Positions 1 through 5,629 of a stretch of DNA of 5,662 nt are shown in pieces (the first letter of the stretch is position 1; each line of letters opens with the position of its first letter). The position numbers and the translations under genes are program-made. The notes beneath the pieces are model-generated. The model was given only the letters and a program-made list of their open reading frames with translations, searched no databases and was not told where the DNA came from. The DNA comes from Wolbachia pipientis. Its GTDB lineage: Bacteria; Pseudomonadota; Alphaproteobacteria; Rickettsiales; Anaplasmataceae. The DNA is taken from the NCBI RefSeq assembly GCF_023661085.1, contig NZ_JAHDJT010000093.1, forward strand, positions 1 through 5,662, given 5' to 3'.

Positions 1-50
1 TAGTGCGAAAAATTAAACAATAGTACGCCAAATACAAGTTCTCTTGTCAT
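1..50 (-). CDS. 5' end of an unidentified gene, cut by the window edge
   Basis: A minus-strand ATG at 50-48 opens a frame of 16 codons that is still open at the left edge. The visible residues are MTRELVFGVLLFNFSH. They are mostly hydrophobic after the first four, as in a signal anchor or first membrane helix. I do not recognise the protein. Support for a real start comes from context. A well-formed promoter lies at 123-95 on the same strand, and a CAGGCT element (59-54) sits three bases before the ATG and could supply an AGG ribosome-binding core. The same CAGGCT-ATGACAA arrangement precedes the 35-codon ORF at 5513 on the other strand. With only 16 codons visible, both function and total length are unknown. 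Confidence 0.4.
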   Translation of the reverse strand, partial: MTRELVFGVLLFNFSH

Positions 51-162
51 TTTAGCCTGTATAGATTGGGAAGTAAACAAATAGCTTTAACCTTATGATA
101 ATGGAATTGGCAAAAGTTGTCAAGTAGTTTTTTTTGTTTCTACATTAGCTGCTTGGATGATG
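48..162 (-). repeat. Left copy of an inverted promoter-leader module
   Basis: Read on the minus strand, this stretch resembles 5409-5515 on the plus strand. Shared blocks in order are: CATCATCCAA (162-153), TAGAAA, a 19-base identical block made of A8 plus CTACTTGACAA (135-117), TTTTG four to eight bases later, scattered matches through the leader, CAGGCT (59-54), and ATGACAA at the start codon. This copy carries about 14 extra bases between the first block and the 19-base block. Blocks appear in the same order at similar spacing, which suggests duplication followed by divergence. No transposase and no target-site duplication were seen. The 130 bases between the left-edge gene and parB hold this module and nothing else I can support. 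Confidence 0.6.
95..123 (-). promoter_or_regulatory. Sigma70-type promoter for the left-edge gene
   Basis: On the minus strand the sequence has a perfect -35 TTGACA (123-118), a 17-base spacer and a -10 TATCAT (100-95, five of six matches to TATAAT). An eight-base A-tract (135-128 read on minus) sits just upstream of the -35, like an UP element. Transcription would start near position 88 and give a leader of about 40 bases before the ATG at 50. The promoter points away from parB. This is a sequence match only; the main support is that the same layout recurs at 5434-5462. Confidence 0.6.
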
Positions 163-180
163 CCAATAATTGTATTTGCT

Positions 181-1035
181 TTACTGGTACTCAAGTTTCC
201 TATTCAAAATCTTTAATATTAAATCCAATTCATTTGGGTTATTATACCTTATCATAACTTTACCCTTGGAATTGTTGTCATTAATTTTGATCTTTAAGCC
301 AAGCTGAGAAGATATAGCGCCCTCTATTGCTGCTATATCCTGATTTTGAGTATATTTTTGTTCTTTTTTATCACTACTTTGATGTAAGTCTTTTATCAAT
401 TTTTCAGTTTGTCTAACGTTCAAGCCTTGGGAAATTATCTTTTCTGCAATGCTTTCTGCGTTTTCAACATTAATCAATGCTCTTGCATGGCCCATAGACA
501 ATTTTTTTTCATTGATCATTTTTTTCACACTGCCAGGGAGCGACAACATCCGAATCATATTGGTTATGTGACTGCGGCTTTTGCCTACAGTTGAGGCTAG
601 TTCTTCATGTGTATAAGAAAACTCATCTATCAGTTTTTTGTATGCCTCACCTTCCTCTATTGGGTTTATATCTTGCCTTTGTATGTTCTCAATAATGGAT
701 AATTCCAAGCACTCCTTGTCGGTCAAATCTTTTACAATGACTGGCGCACTATCGAGGTTTGCAATCTTGCTTGCTCGCCAACGACGTTCCCCAGCTATTA
801 TTTCATAACCGTCATTATTTGAGTCTTTACGCACTACGATAGGTTGTATAATACCATTTTTCTCTATTGAACTTGCGAGTTCTTTTAGTGATTCTTCATC
901 AAAGTGCTTTCGTGGCTGGAATTTGCTTGGGTGCAGTAGTGAAATAGGTAAATACTCTTGCCGATCTTTTTTATTATCATAATTATCACCTATAAGACCA
1001 GCAAGACCTCTGCCCAGGCGCCTATCATCTTTCAT
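181..1035 (-). CDS. parB: Chromosome-partitioning protein ParB
   Basis: ParB (Spo0J family, 284 residues from this start) binds parS sites near the origin, spreads as a CTP-dependent clamp and stimulates ParA. The N-terminus has the conserved RRLGRGL...LI segment (residues 5-15) that contacts ParA in the family. The ParB/Srx CTP-binding domain follows: box I FQPRKHF (39-45), box II GERRWR (82-87) and box III ENIQRQDINPIEE (116-128). A helix-turn-helix (about 142-167) is followed by the family's MGHARAL motif (181-187). The C-terminal 50 or so residues form the expected dimerisation domain, after a charged, Gln-rich linker. I chose the ATG at 1035 because a GAGGG lies six bases upstream, the N-terminus then matches the family, and the ATG overlaps the parA stop as ATGA. 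The frame stays open to an ATG at 1134, but that would run 100 bases into parA and add an atypical extension. Length is normal and all motifs are intact. Confidence 0.96.
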   Translation of the reverse strand: MKDDRRLGRGLAGLIGDNYDNKKDRQEYLPISLLHPSKFQPRKHFDEESLKELASSIEKNGIIQPIVVRKDSNNDGYEIIAGERRWRASKIANLDSAPVIVKDLTDKECLELSIIENIQRQDINPIEEGEAYKKLIDEFSYTHEELASTVGKSRSHITNMIRMLSLPGSVKKMINEKKLSMGHARALINVENAESIAEKIISQGLNVRQTEKLIKDLHQSSDKKEQKYTQNQDIAAIEGAISSQLGLKIKINDNNSKGKVMIRYNNPNELDLILKILNRKLEYQ

Positions 1036-1874
1036 ACTATACCCTCGCTCACCAGCTTCTTCTCTTGGCAGCTGCTTGCATGCTTCCTCAAAATTTCCTT
1101 GGCTAAATTTATATATGCTTGTGCGCCAGGGCATTTAAGATCGTATACAATAGCGGGTTTGCCATGGGAAGGTGCTTCCGATAATCTTACATTACGCGGA
1201 ATGATGGTCTCATACAGTGGAATAATAGTTTTATACACTTTGTCATTTAAATACTGACAAATGTCATTTTTAATCTGTTCGCTAAGCTTGTTGCGCTTAT
1301 CATACATTGTGAGCAATATCCCTTCTATTACCAGGCAAGGGTTTAAGTTATTCCTTTTTATTAGCTCCACAGTTTTAACTAGATGACTCAGTCCCTCCAG
1401 AGCAAAAAATTCACACTGAAGAGGAACAATGATAGAATCGGCAGCGGTCAAGGCATTAATGGTGAGCAAACCAAGTGATGGAGGGCAATCAATAATTATG
1501 TACTCATAATTATCACGTATTTTTTCTAATGCGCTTTTTAGAACAAATTTTCCTCGTTCAAGCTGTGATAATTCGATTTCTGCAGCTGATAAATCAACCA
1601 CTGACGAAATTAGCGACAAATTTGGAATTTCCTTTATGCCAAAAATTGCTGATCCTATCAGTTTATTTTCGCTGCTTAGTAATATTTTATATATGTTTTT
1701 TTCTTCCCTGCTACGATAAGAAATCCCAAGCCCGGTGCTAGCATTTCCTTGAGGGTCAAGATCTACCAATAAAGTACTTTTTCCTACAGCAGCAAAGGCC
1801 GTCGATAAGTTTATACTAGTTGTAGTTTTACCAACTCCACCCTTTTGGTTTACTATTGCAATAACCTTGCTCAC
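1032..1874 (-). CDS. parA: Chromosome-partitioning ATPase ParA (Soj)
   Basis: ParA is a P-loop ATPase that, when ATP-bound, dimerises on nonspecific DNA and is released by ParB. This cycle drives origin segregation. The 280-residue protein has the deviant Walker A KGGVGKTT (residues 11-18, signature Lys11 and catalytic Lys16), the A' motif LLVDLDPQGN (35-44) and Walker B IIIDCPPS (126-133). It also has SIIVPLQCEFFALEGL (147-162) and the basic RNVRLSEAPSHGKP segment (227-240) linked to DNA binding in Soj proteins. The start is GTG at 1874; it places Walker A ten residues from the N-terminus as in the family. The ribosome-binding site is weak (AAGA about nine bases upstream). The gene overlaps parB by four bases and lies 56 bases downstream of cckA. 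The C-terminal tail after about residue 265 (Cys, Lys and Glu rich) is longer than in compact Soj proteins and shares its DNA with the parB ribosome-binding region. Confidence 0.97.
   Translation of the reverse strand: MSKVIAIVNQKGGVGKTTTSINLSTAFAAVGKSTLLVDLDPQGNASTGLGISYRSREEKNIYKILLSSENKLIGSAIFGIKEIPNLSLISSVVDLSAAEIELSQLERGKFVLKSALEKIRDNYEYIIIDCPPSLGLLTINALTAADSIIVPLQCEFFALEGLSHLVKTVELIKRNNLNPCLVIEGILLTMYDKRNKLSEQIKNDICQYLNDKVYKTIIPLYETIIPRNVRLSEAPSHGKPAIVYDLKCPGAQAYINLAKEILRKHASSCQEKKLVSEGIV
1042..1046 (-). promoter_or_regulatory. parB ribosome-binding site inside parA
   Basis: GAGGG on the minus strand lies six bases before the ATG at 1035 and within the last codons of parA. It is one of the clearer Shine-Dalgarno matches in the window. 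It decides the parB start in favour of 1035 over the longer frame from 1134. Together with the ATGA overlap it suggests translational coupling of parB to parA. Confidence 0.7.
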
Positions 1875-1930
1875 GCCTTTTATCTTACGTATAAAATAAC
1901 TCTATTGTATATATGCTAGAAATTTTTGCA
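1875..1930 (-). other. Spacer between cckA and parA; no clear promoter or terminator
   Basis: The 56 bases between the cckA stop and the parA GTG are very AT-rich. A TACAAT hexamer on the minus strand (1909-1904) could serve as a -10, but no acceptable -35 lies 16-18 bases upstream. No GC-rich hairpin with a T-run was found. The simplest reading is that parA and parB can be transcribed by read-through from cckA, with or without a weak internal promoter. Confidence 0.35.
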
Positions 1931-4435
1931 TTAGAAAATTTTTTTGTTACCTAAAATTAAACTGTTTTTTTCTTTGTGTAGCACACTTTGCACTTTGTTT
2001 CCCAATTCATTTAGGGTAAATGGCTTTGGTAAGAAGTGGAAATCTTCCACATTAATGGTGTCATTCTTCAAAAACGCATCTTCCGCATATCCAGAAATAA
2101 AAATGACATTGATACCTGGTCTGTGAATTAGGGCTTCTTTAACTATCTCTGGACCGCTAACTTCTGGCATAATCACATCAGTGATTATTAGATCTATGTA
2201 TAAACTTTTTTCGATTATCATCTCCAATGCCTTGTTGCCCGTGCTAGCCTCTATTACATCAAACCCTTTTCTTTGTAATGCTTTAGTAGTGAATTCTCTT
2301 ACTGAATCTTCATCTTCGATCAATAAGATTGTACCATTACTTTTAACTTCACTTACTACTGGTTTCTCTACTTCTTCGCTGCTTTCCTCTCTATGGTTTT
2401 CATCTGATATGTAAACCATAGGCAAAAATATGCTAAATTTAGTTCCGTGATTTATCTCACTAGCAACATAGATATATCCTTCAGTTTGTTTAATAATACC
2501 ATATACAGTGGAAAGACCAAGACCTGTACCAGAGGTAATATCTTTAGTAGAAAAGAATGGGTCAAATACTTTTTGGATTGTATCATGCGTCATTCCACAT
2601 CCTGTATCGATTACTTCAATTACAACATAATTTCCATGTTCAATCGCTTCTTTGTCTGGAGAAAACATATTCTTAGGTGTAGAATTTAATGAATTGATCT
2701 TTTTATTAAAAGTTCGTATGGTTAGTTCTCCGCCCTTTTCCATGGCAGCACTGGCATTTATTACTAAGTTAAGTATAACTTGCTCTAATTGTCCTTGATC
2801 AGCCCTCACCATACCCAAATCTCTACCGTAATAAGCAGTGAATTTTATATTCTCGCCTATTAACCTTTTTATCATTTCATAAAGATTAGTTATCGCGCTG
2901 TTTACATCAATAATTTTTGGTTGCATTGTCTGCCTTCTTGAGAAAGCAAGCAGCTGCTTAACTAAATTTGATCCACGTTTAGCATTTTGCTGTATTTGTA
3001 TTATATTTCCAAAAGATGGATCACTAGCTGAGTGCTGAAGCAAAAGCAAATCACAAAATCCTATTATTCCGGTTAGTATATTGTTAAAATCATGCGCAAT
3101 ACCGCCTGCGAGCTGTCCTATAGCTTGCATTTTTTGATAATGCTCAAGTTTTATCTCAAGATTTTTATGCTCAGTGTTATCGACAAAATAGCAGAGTATG
3201 AACATCATTCTATTATGAAGAAACTTATTGAAATATATCTTCATATTATCGTTGTTGCTGAGCTGCACATCAAAGGATGCGTTATTTATTCTATTACTAG
3301 AAAAATACTCACGTATTTTCATATGATAGTCGTCTGATATCAGTGTAAAGATCGAATTGTTATCTGGTCCTGCAAGCTTTATTAGCGCTGTATTTTTTTT
3401 TATGAAGTTACCGTTTACATCGCACTGTGCAATCGCAATTGATGAATTTGTAAAACATGGGTGTAATTGATAATCAATAACGTTTGATTCAACTGGCGTA
3501 ATAAAGCCATATATATAGTTATGGTGATGTTTATCACAAAACATAGCAGTGCTCATATAAGCCTTAAATGGAATACCGCTTACGGTACAAAACAAAACTT
3601 CATTATCAGTTGCTGTATTATTATATTTAGATTGAAATACAAAGTCATTGATTGAGCTGCCTCTTTCAAGTTTTTTTAGTTCAAATATGTCTAAAAACCT
3701 TTGATTTACAGATAAAATTGTCCCTTTAGCATTTGCAATGTAAGTTCCTATATTATGATTTTCTATTAATTCTTCGTATACTTGCTCTTTGTTCATCTGT
3801 GTCGCTTTTAACACAAAATACCCATGTGGTCTTGCTATTGGTGCTAATGATAAATTTAGAGCCTTATTACTACTTATAACAACTTGGGGATTATCTGGTA
3901 CTGGTTCAAAAAGCAAAAGAAAATTAGATATTTTATCTTCCTTGTTTAAGGTAATGCTCACCTGTACAGAAGAGTTATTTTTCAGCGCGTGGTGTAGCGC
4001 CTTTTTATCTTTCTCTGAAATATTTCCTACTTCAAGAATCTTGTCTAATGTAACGTCATTATCTATGTGATCTTTGAATCTTTCGTAGAACCTTGCGTCA
4101 GCATAAACAATGCCATCGTCTCTGTGTAAAATAAGGCAAAATTCTGTATTATGATTTAGTGCATTTGCAAATATTGCATTTTGAAATTCTACGATATTAA
4201 GTAGGTATTTATAGCGTTTTACATGATATACTATAAATAGAGTCATTAAAGTACTAACTAGTAGGTTAATCTCTATATTAGTATGCTGGTCATATATATC
4301 AAAAAAGTAGAGTGTTGATATTACTACTGGAGGTAAAAACATAATGACTGCCATAGCAATAATTGACATTCCATAATTCCTCAATATGAAGTCAACCCTG
4401 TTCTCTTTCTTGCTGTCTATGTATCTTTTACTCAT
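1931..4435 (-). CDS. cckA: CckA-type hybrid sensor histidine kinase
   Basis: This 834-residue hybrid kinase has the architecture and H-box of alphaproteobacterial CckA, which passes phosphate via ChpT to CtrA and CpdR. Two membrane segments (about residues 21-46 and 56-72) anchor it. Three PAS-like regions follow (about 86-180, 222-318, 327-420), and Caulobacter CckA has two. The HisKA domain (about 430-500) contains QLAGGIAHDFNN with His448. The HATPase domain (about 541-674) has the N-box NLVIN (556-560), G1 DTGCGM (610-615), F-box FDPFF (624-628) and G2 GTGLGLS (636-642). An acidic linker (about 676-700) leads to a receiver (701-818) with EDED (707-710), phospho-acceptor Asp753 and Lys804. 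All catalytic residues are present. The ATG at 4435 has no evident ribosome-binding site. The frame is closed by a stop at 4456-4454. ATG codon 23 has AGGA eight bases upstream and is a possible alternative, trimming the cytoplasmic lead-in. A different PAS-hybrid kinase is the main alternative identity. Confidence 0.9.
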   Translation of the reverse strand: MSKRYIDSKKENRVDFILRNYGMSIIAMAVIMFLPPVVISTLYFFDIYDQHTNIEINLLVSTLMTLFIVYHVKRYKYLLNIVEFQNAIFANALNHNTEFCLILHRDDGIVYADARFYERFKDHIDNDVTLDKILEVGNISEKDKKALHHALKNNSSVQVSITLNKEDKISNFLLLFEPVPDNPQVVISSNKALNLSLAPIARPHGYFVLKATQMNKEQVYEELIENHNIGTYIANAKGTILSVNQRFLDIFELKKLERGSSINDFVFQSKYNNTATDNEVLFCTVSGIPFKAYMSTAMFCDKHHHNYIYGFITPVESNVIDYQLHPCFTNSSIAIAQCDVNGNFIKKNTALIKLAGPDNNSIFTLISDDYHMKIREYFSSNRINNASFDVQLSNNDNMKIYFNKFLHNRMMFILCYFVDNTEHKNLEIKLEHYQKMQAIGQLAGGIAHDFNNILTGIIGFCDLLLLQHSASDPSFGNIIQIQQNAKRGSNLVKQLLAFSRRQTMQPKIIDVNSAITNLYEMIKRLIGENIKFTAYYGRDLGMVRADQGQLEQVILNLVINASAAMEKGGELTIRTFNKKINSLNSTPKNMFSPDKEAIEHGNYVVIEVIDTGCGMTHDTIQKVFDPFFSTKDITSGTGLGLSTVYGIIKQTEGYIYVASEINHGTKFSIFLPMVYISDENHREESSEEVEKPVVSEVKSNGTILLIEDEDSVREFTTKALQRKGFDVIEASTGNKALEMIIEKSLYIDLIITDVIMPEVSGPEIVKEALIHRPGINVIFISGYAEDAFLKNDTINVEDFHFLPKPFTLNELGNKVQSVLHKEKNSLILGNKKIF

Positions 4436-4549
4436 TGTGCGTATACAAATGTTTTATTATATTTATTTAATTATTATAGAATTATTAACATCTTTGATAA
4501 GCAATTACTACTTAAATCTCTCGAATATTGGTACTGTTGACAAAACATT
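4436..4549. other. Divergent spacer between cckA and hemF
   Basis: This 114-base spacer is extremely AT-rich and must hold the start signals for both genes. The cckA side has a plausible promoter (separate entry). On the hemF side the best -35 is TTAACA (4485-4490, five of six), but no good -10 sits 16-18 bases beyond it. A perfect TTGACA at 4537-4542 is only seven bases before the hemF ATG, so it is too close to serve. TTAA tetramers occur at 4467, 4485 and 4512, but none are spaced seven bases apart as in a canonical CtrA site. Confidence 0.5.
4473..4500 (-). promoter_or_regulatory. Candidate cckA promoter
   Basis: On the minus strand, TTATCA (4500-4495, four of six matches to TTGACA) is followed by a 16-base spacer and a perfect TATAAT (4478-4473). 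Transcription would start about 30 bases before the cckA ATG. A second TATAAT lies at 4461-4456 without a good -35. In DNA this AT-rich a -10 match is cheap, so the call rests on position and spacing. Confidence 0.4.
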
Positions 4550-5374
4550 ATGAACGAACAAAAAATGCAAGCTTTTGAATGGTTCTGTGCACTAAGAAAT
4601 AAAATTGTAGAGTCTTTTTTGTCAATTGAAAAACAGTCATCTACAGATCCAAAGATTGAAAAAAGAAAATGGGATCGTCCAGGTGGTGGAGGCGGCGAGT
4701 CTACAATTATTTATGGTAATGTTTTTGAAAAGGTAGGGGTAAATGTTTCAAAAGTACATGGAAAATTCGCAGATTCAATTATAAATGAAATTCCTGGTGC
4801 AAGCAAGAGCGATGGGGAATTTTGGGCAAGTGGCATATCTTTAGTGTCTCACATGCAATCTCCTCTGATTCCTGCAGCACATATGAACACAAGGCTGATG
4901 TATACATCGAAACAATGGTTCGGTGGAGGAATGGACTTTACTCCAACATATAGAAATGAGGAAGATTATAAGTATATTCATGAATCAATCAAGGCAACAT
5001 GTGATGAATTTGATGCTGAGTATTACCCAAAATTTAAGGAGCAATGTGACAGCTATTTTTTCTTACAGCACAGAAAAGAACCACGTGGAATTGGTGGAAT
5101 TTTCTATGATAATCTGAATTCTGGCAACTGGGAAAGTGATCTCAAATTTACAAAAGCAGTAGGTGAAACCTTTTTGGAAATCTATTTGCATATAATACGT
5201 CAACATATGCAAAAGCCTTGGACGAAAAAGCAGCGAGAGGCCCAATTAATAAAGCGTGGCAGGTACGTAGAATTCAACCTGCTATATGACCGTGGTACAA
5301 GATTTGGTTTAATGACGGATGGTAATCCAGATGCAATTATGATGTCAATGCCGCCTCTTGTTAAGTGGTTGTAG
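4550..5374 (+). CDS. hemF: Oxygen-dependent coproporphyrinogen III oxidase HemF, C-terminally short
   Basis: HemF decarboxylates coproporphyrinogen III to protoporphyrinogen IX using O2, a late step of haem synthesis. The 274 residues include WDRPGGGGGES (41-51), HMQSPLIPAAHMNTR (101-115), GGGMDFTP (125-132) and the family signature at 163-187 ending HRKEPRG...GGIFYD. The family's conserved histidines are present at 101, 111, 144 and 174. One signature position differs: Gln165 replaces the usual Trp before Cys166. YVEFNLLYDRGTRFGL (239-254) and MSMPPLVKW (265-273) follow, and then the protein stops one residue after that Trp. Relatives such as E. coli HemF (about 299 residues) continue for some 25 more (W-E-Y-D-Y...). 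The gene therefore looks truncated by a stop (TAG, 5372-5374) or a small indel. Whether it is active is uncertain. The ATG at 4550 is the first possible start because TGA at 4538-4540 closes the frame. No clear ribosome-binding site is visible; codon 6 (ATG) is an alternative. Confidence 0.93.
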   Translation: MNEQKMQAFEWFCALRNKIVESFLSIEKQSSTDPKIEKRKWDRPGGGGGESTIIYGNVFEKVGVNVSKVHGKFADSIINEIPGASKSDGEFWASGISLVSHMQSPLIPAAHMNTRLMYTSKQWFGGGMDFTPTYRNEEDYKYIHESIKATCDEFDAEYYPKFKEQCDSYFFLQHRKEPRGIGGIFYDNLNSGNWESDLKFTKAVGETFLEIYLHIIRQHMQKPWTKKQREAQLIKRGRYVEFNLLYDRGTRFGLMTDGNPDAIMMSMPPLVKWL

Positions 5375-5433
5375 AGCCTAAGTGCATGAACATTATGATT
5401 TGACTAGCCATCATCCAATAGAAAAAAAACTAC

Positions 5434-5462
5434 TTGACAAATTTTGTCTGTCCTGCTACTAT
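5434..5462 (+). promoter_or_regulatory. Strong sigma70-type promoter downstream of hemF
   Basis: A perfect -35 TTGACA (5434-5439) is followed by a 17-base spacer and -10 TACTAT (5457-5462, four of six). A TG one base upstream of the -10 (5454-5455) makes it an extended -10. An A8 tract (5422-5429) lies just upstream of the -35. Transcription would start near 5469, leaving a leader of about 44 bases before the ATG at 5513. Spacing and upstream tract match the promoter at 123-95. Confidence 0.65.
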
Positions 5463-5498
5463 AAAAACAAGGGTATTTCTGACTCAAAACTTGTTTTT
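5463..5498 (+). repeat. Nine-base inverted repeat in the leader of the small ORF
   Basis: AAAAACAAG (5463-5471) and CTTGTTTTT (5490-5498) are exact reverse complements around an 18-base loop. As RNA this would be a weak, AT-rich stem ending in a U-run. The predicted transcription start (about 5469) falls inside the left arm, so transcripts from the nearby promoter would carry only part of it. It could act on read-through from hemF as a weak terminator, or as a DNA-level operator. It is not obviously conserved in the left copy. Confidence 0.35.
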
Positions 5499-5512
5499 GA
5501 TCTGCAGGCTCA

Positions 5513-5620
5513 ATGACAAAATTCAGTAAAAAACTCAGGGTATTTTTTGGCGGATTGTATCAAATTATAGCGGCTGCATGTCTTTTTCATTTTTTCTACA
5601 TTCAGCCAAATCGCGCTTAA
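5513..5620 (+). CDS. Small hydrophobic protein, 35 residues, unknown
   Basis: An ATG at 5513 opens a 35-codon frame ending in TAA (5618-5620). The N-terminus is basic (Lys3, Lys6, Lys7, Arg9). A hydrophobic stretch follows (about residues 10-30, with VFFGGLYQIIAAACLF at 10-25), and the tail is short and polar (QPNRA). This is the layout of a single-pass membrane peptide or an uncleaved signal anchor. Support for expression is the strong promoter at 5434-5462 and a CAGG (5505-5508) four bases before the ATG. The start also resembles the left-edge gene: both begin Met-Thr-basic and reach a Leu-x-Val-Phe/Val-Phe-Gly stretch. I do not recognise a family. It may be a genuine small protein or the shortened N-terminus of a formerly longer gene, since another frame stays open past the TAA. 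Confidence 0.45.
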   Translation: MTKFSKKLRVFFGGLYQIIAAACLFHFFYIQPNRA

Positions 5621-5629
5621 ACTAAGCGT
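5613..5629. repeat. Short hairpin over the small-ORF stop codon
   Basis: CGCTTA (5614-5619) and TAAGCG (5623-5628) are exact reverse complements with a three-base loop, extendable by one G-T pair. The stem includes the stop codon of the 35-codon ORF. No T-run follows on the plus strand, so it is not a typical intrinsic terminator. The remaining bases to the window end (5630-5662) show nothing I can interpret. Confidence 0.3.

Larger units (their letters stand above)
5409..5515 (+). repeat. Right copy of the inverted promoter-leader module
   Basis: This is the plus-strand counterpart of 48-162. It contains CATCATCCAA (5409-5418), TAGAAA, the 19-base identical block of A8 plus CTACTTGACAA (5422-5440), TTTTG (5442-5446), CAGGCT (5505-5510) and the ATGACAA start (from 5513). 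It begins 34 bases after the hemF stop, whereas the left copy begins 18 bases after the parB stop. The two copies face outward and bracket the parB-parA-cckA-hemF block. The 138-base gap between hemF and the small ORF holds this module plus the promoter and hairpin listed separately. Confidence 0.6.

Noticed and set aside
136..180. Terminator after parB
   Set aside because: Only a four-base TTGG/CCAA stem is visible, and it is not followed by a T-run in the direction of parB transcription; too weak to call.
1036..1134. N-terminal extension of ParB from the ATG at 1134
   Set aside because: It would overlap parA by about 100 bases, has no family-like sequence, and the ATG at 1035 has a good ribosome-binding site and the conserved ParB N-terminus.
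409..4070. Plus-strand open frames of 60-99 codons opposite parB, parA and cckA
   Set aside because: They lie antisense to clearly conserved genes, lack recognisable domains or start signals, and are explained as shadow frames.
4467..4515. CtrA binding site in the cckA-hemF spacer
   Set aside because: TTAA tetramers occur at 4467, 4485 and 4512, but no pair has the seven-base spacing of the canonical site; such tetramers are expected by chance in this composition.
4537..4542. Perfect TTGACA before hemF as its -35
   Set aside because: It is only seven bases upstream of the ATG, and no -10 hexamer lies 16-18 bases beyond it, where the sequence is already coding.
5081..5088. CCACGTGG palindrome as a parS-like ParB site
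   Set aside because: It lacks the flanking GTTTC/GAAAC arms of parS and encodes the conserved Glu-Pro-Arg-Gly of the HemF signature.
5063..5245. Minus-strand 60-codon frame inside hemF
   Set aside because: It is antisense to the conserved catalytic core of HemF and has no supporting signals.
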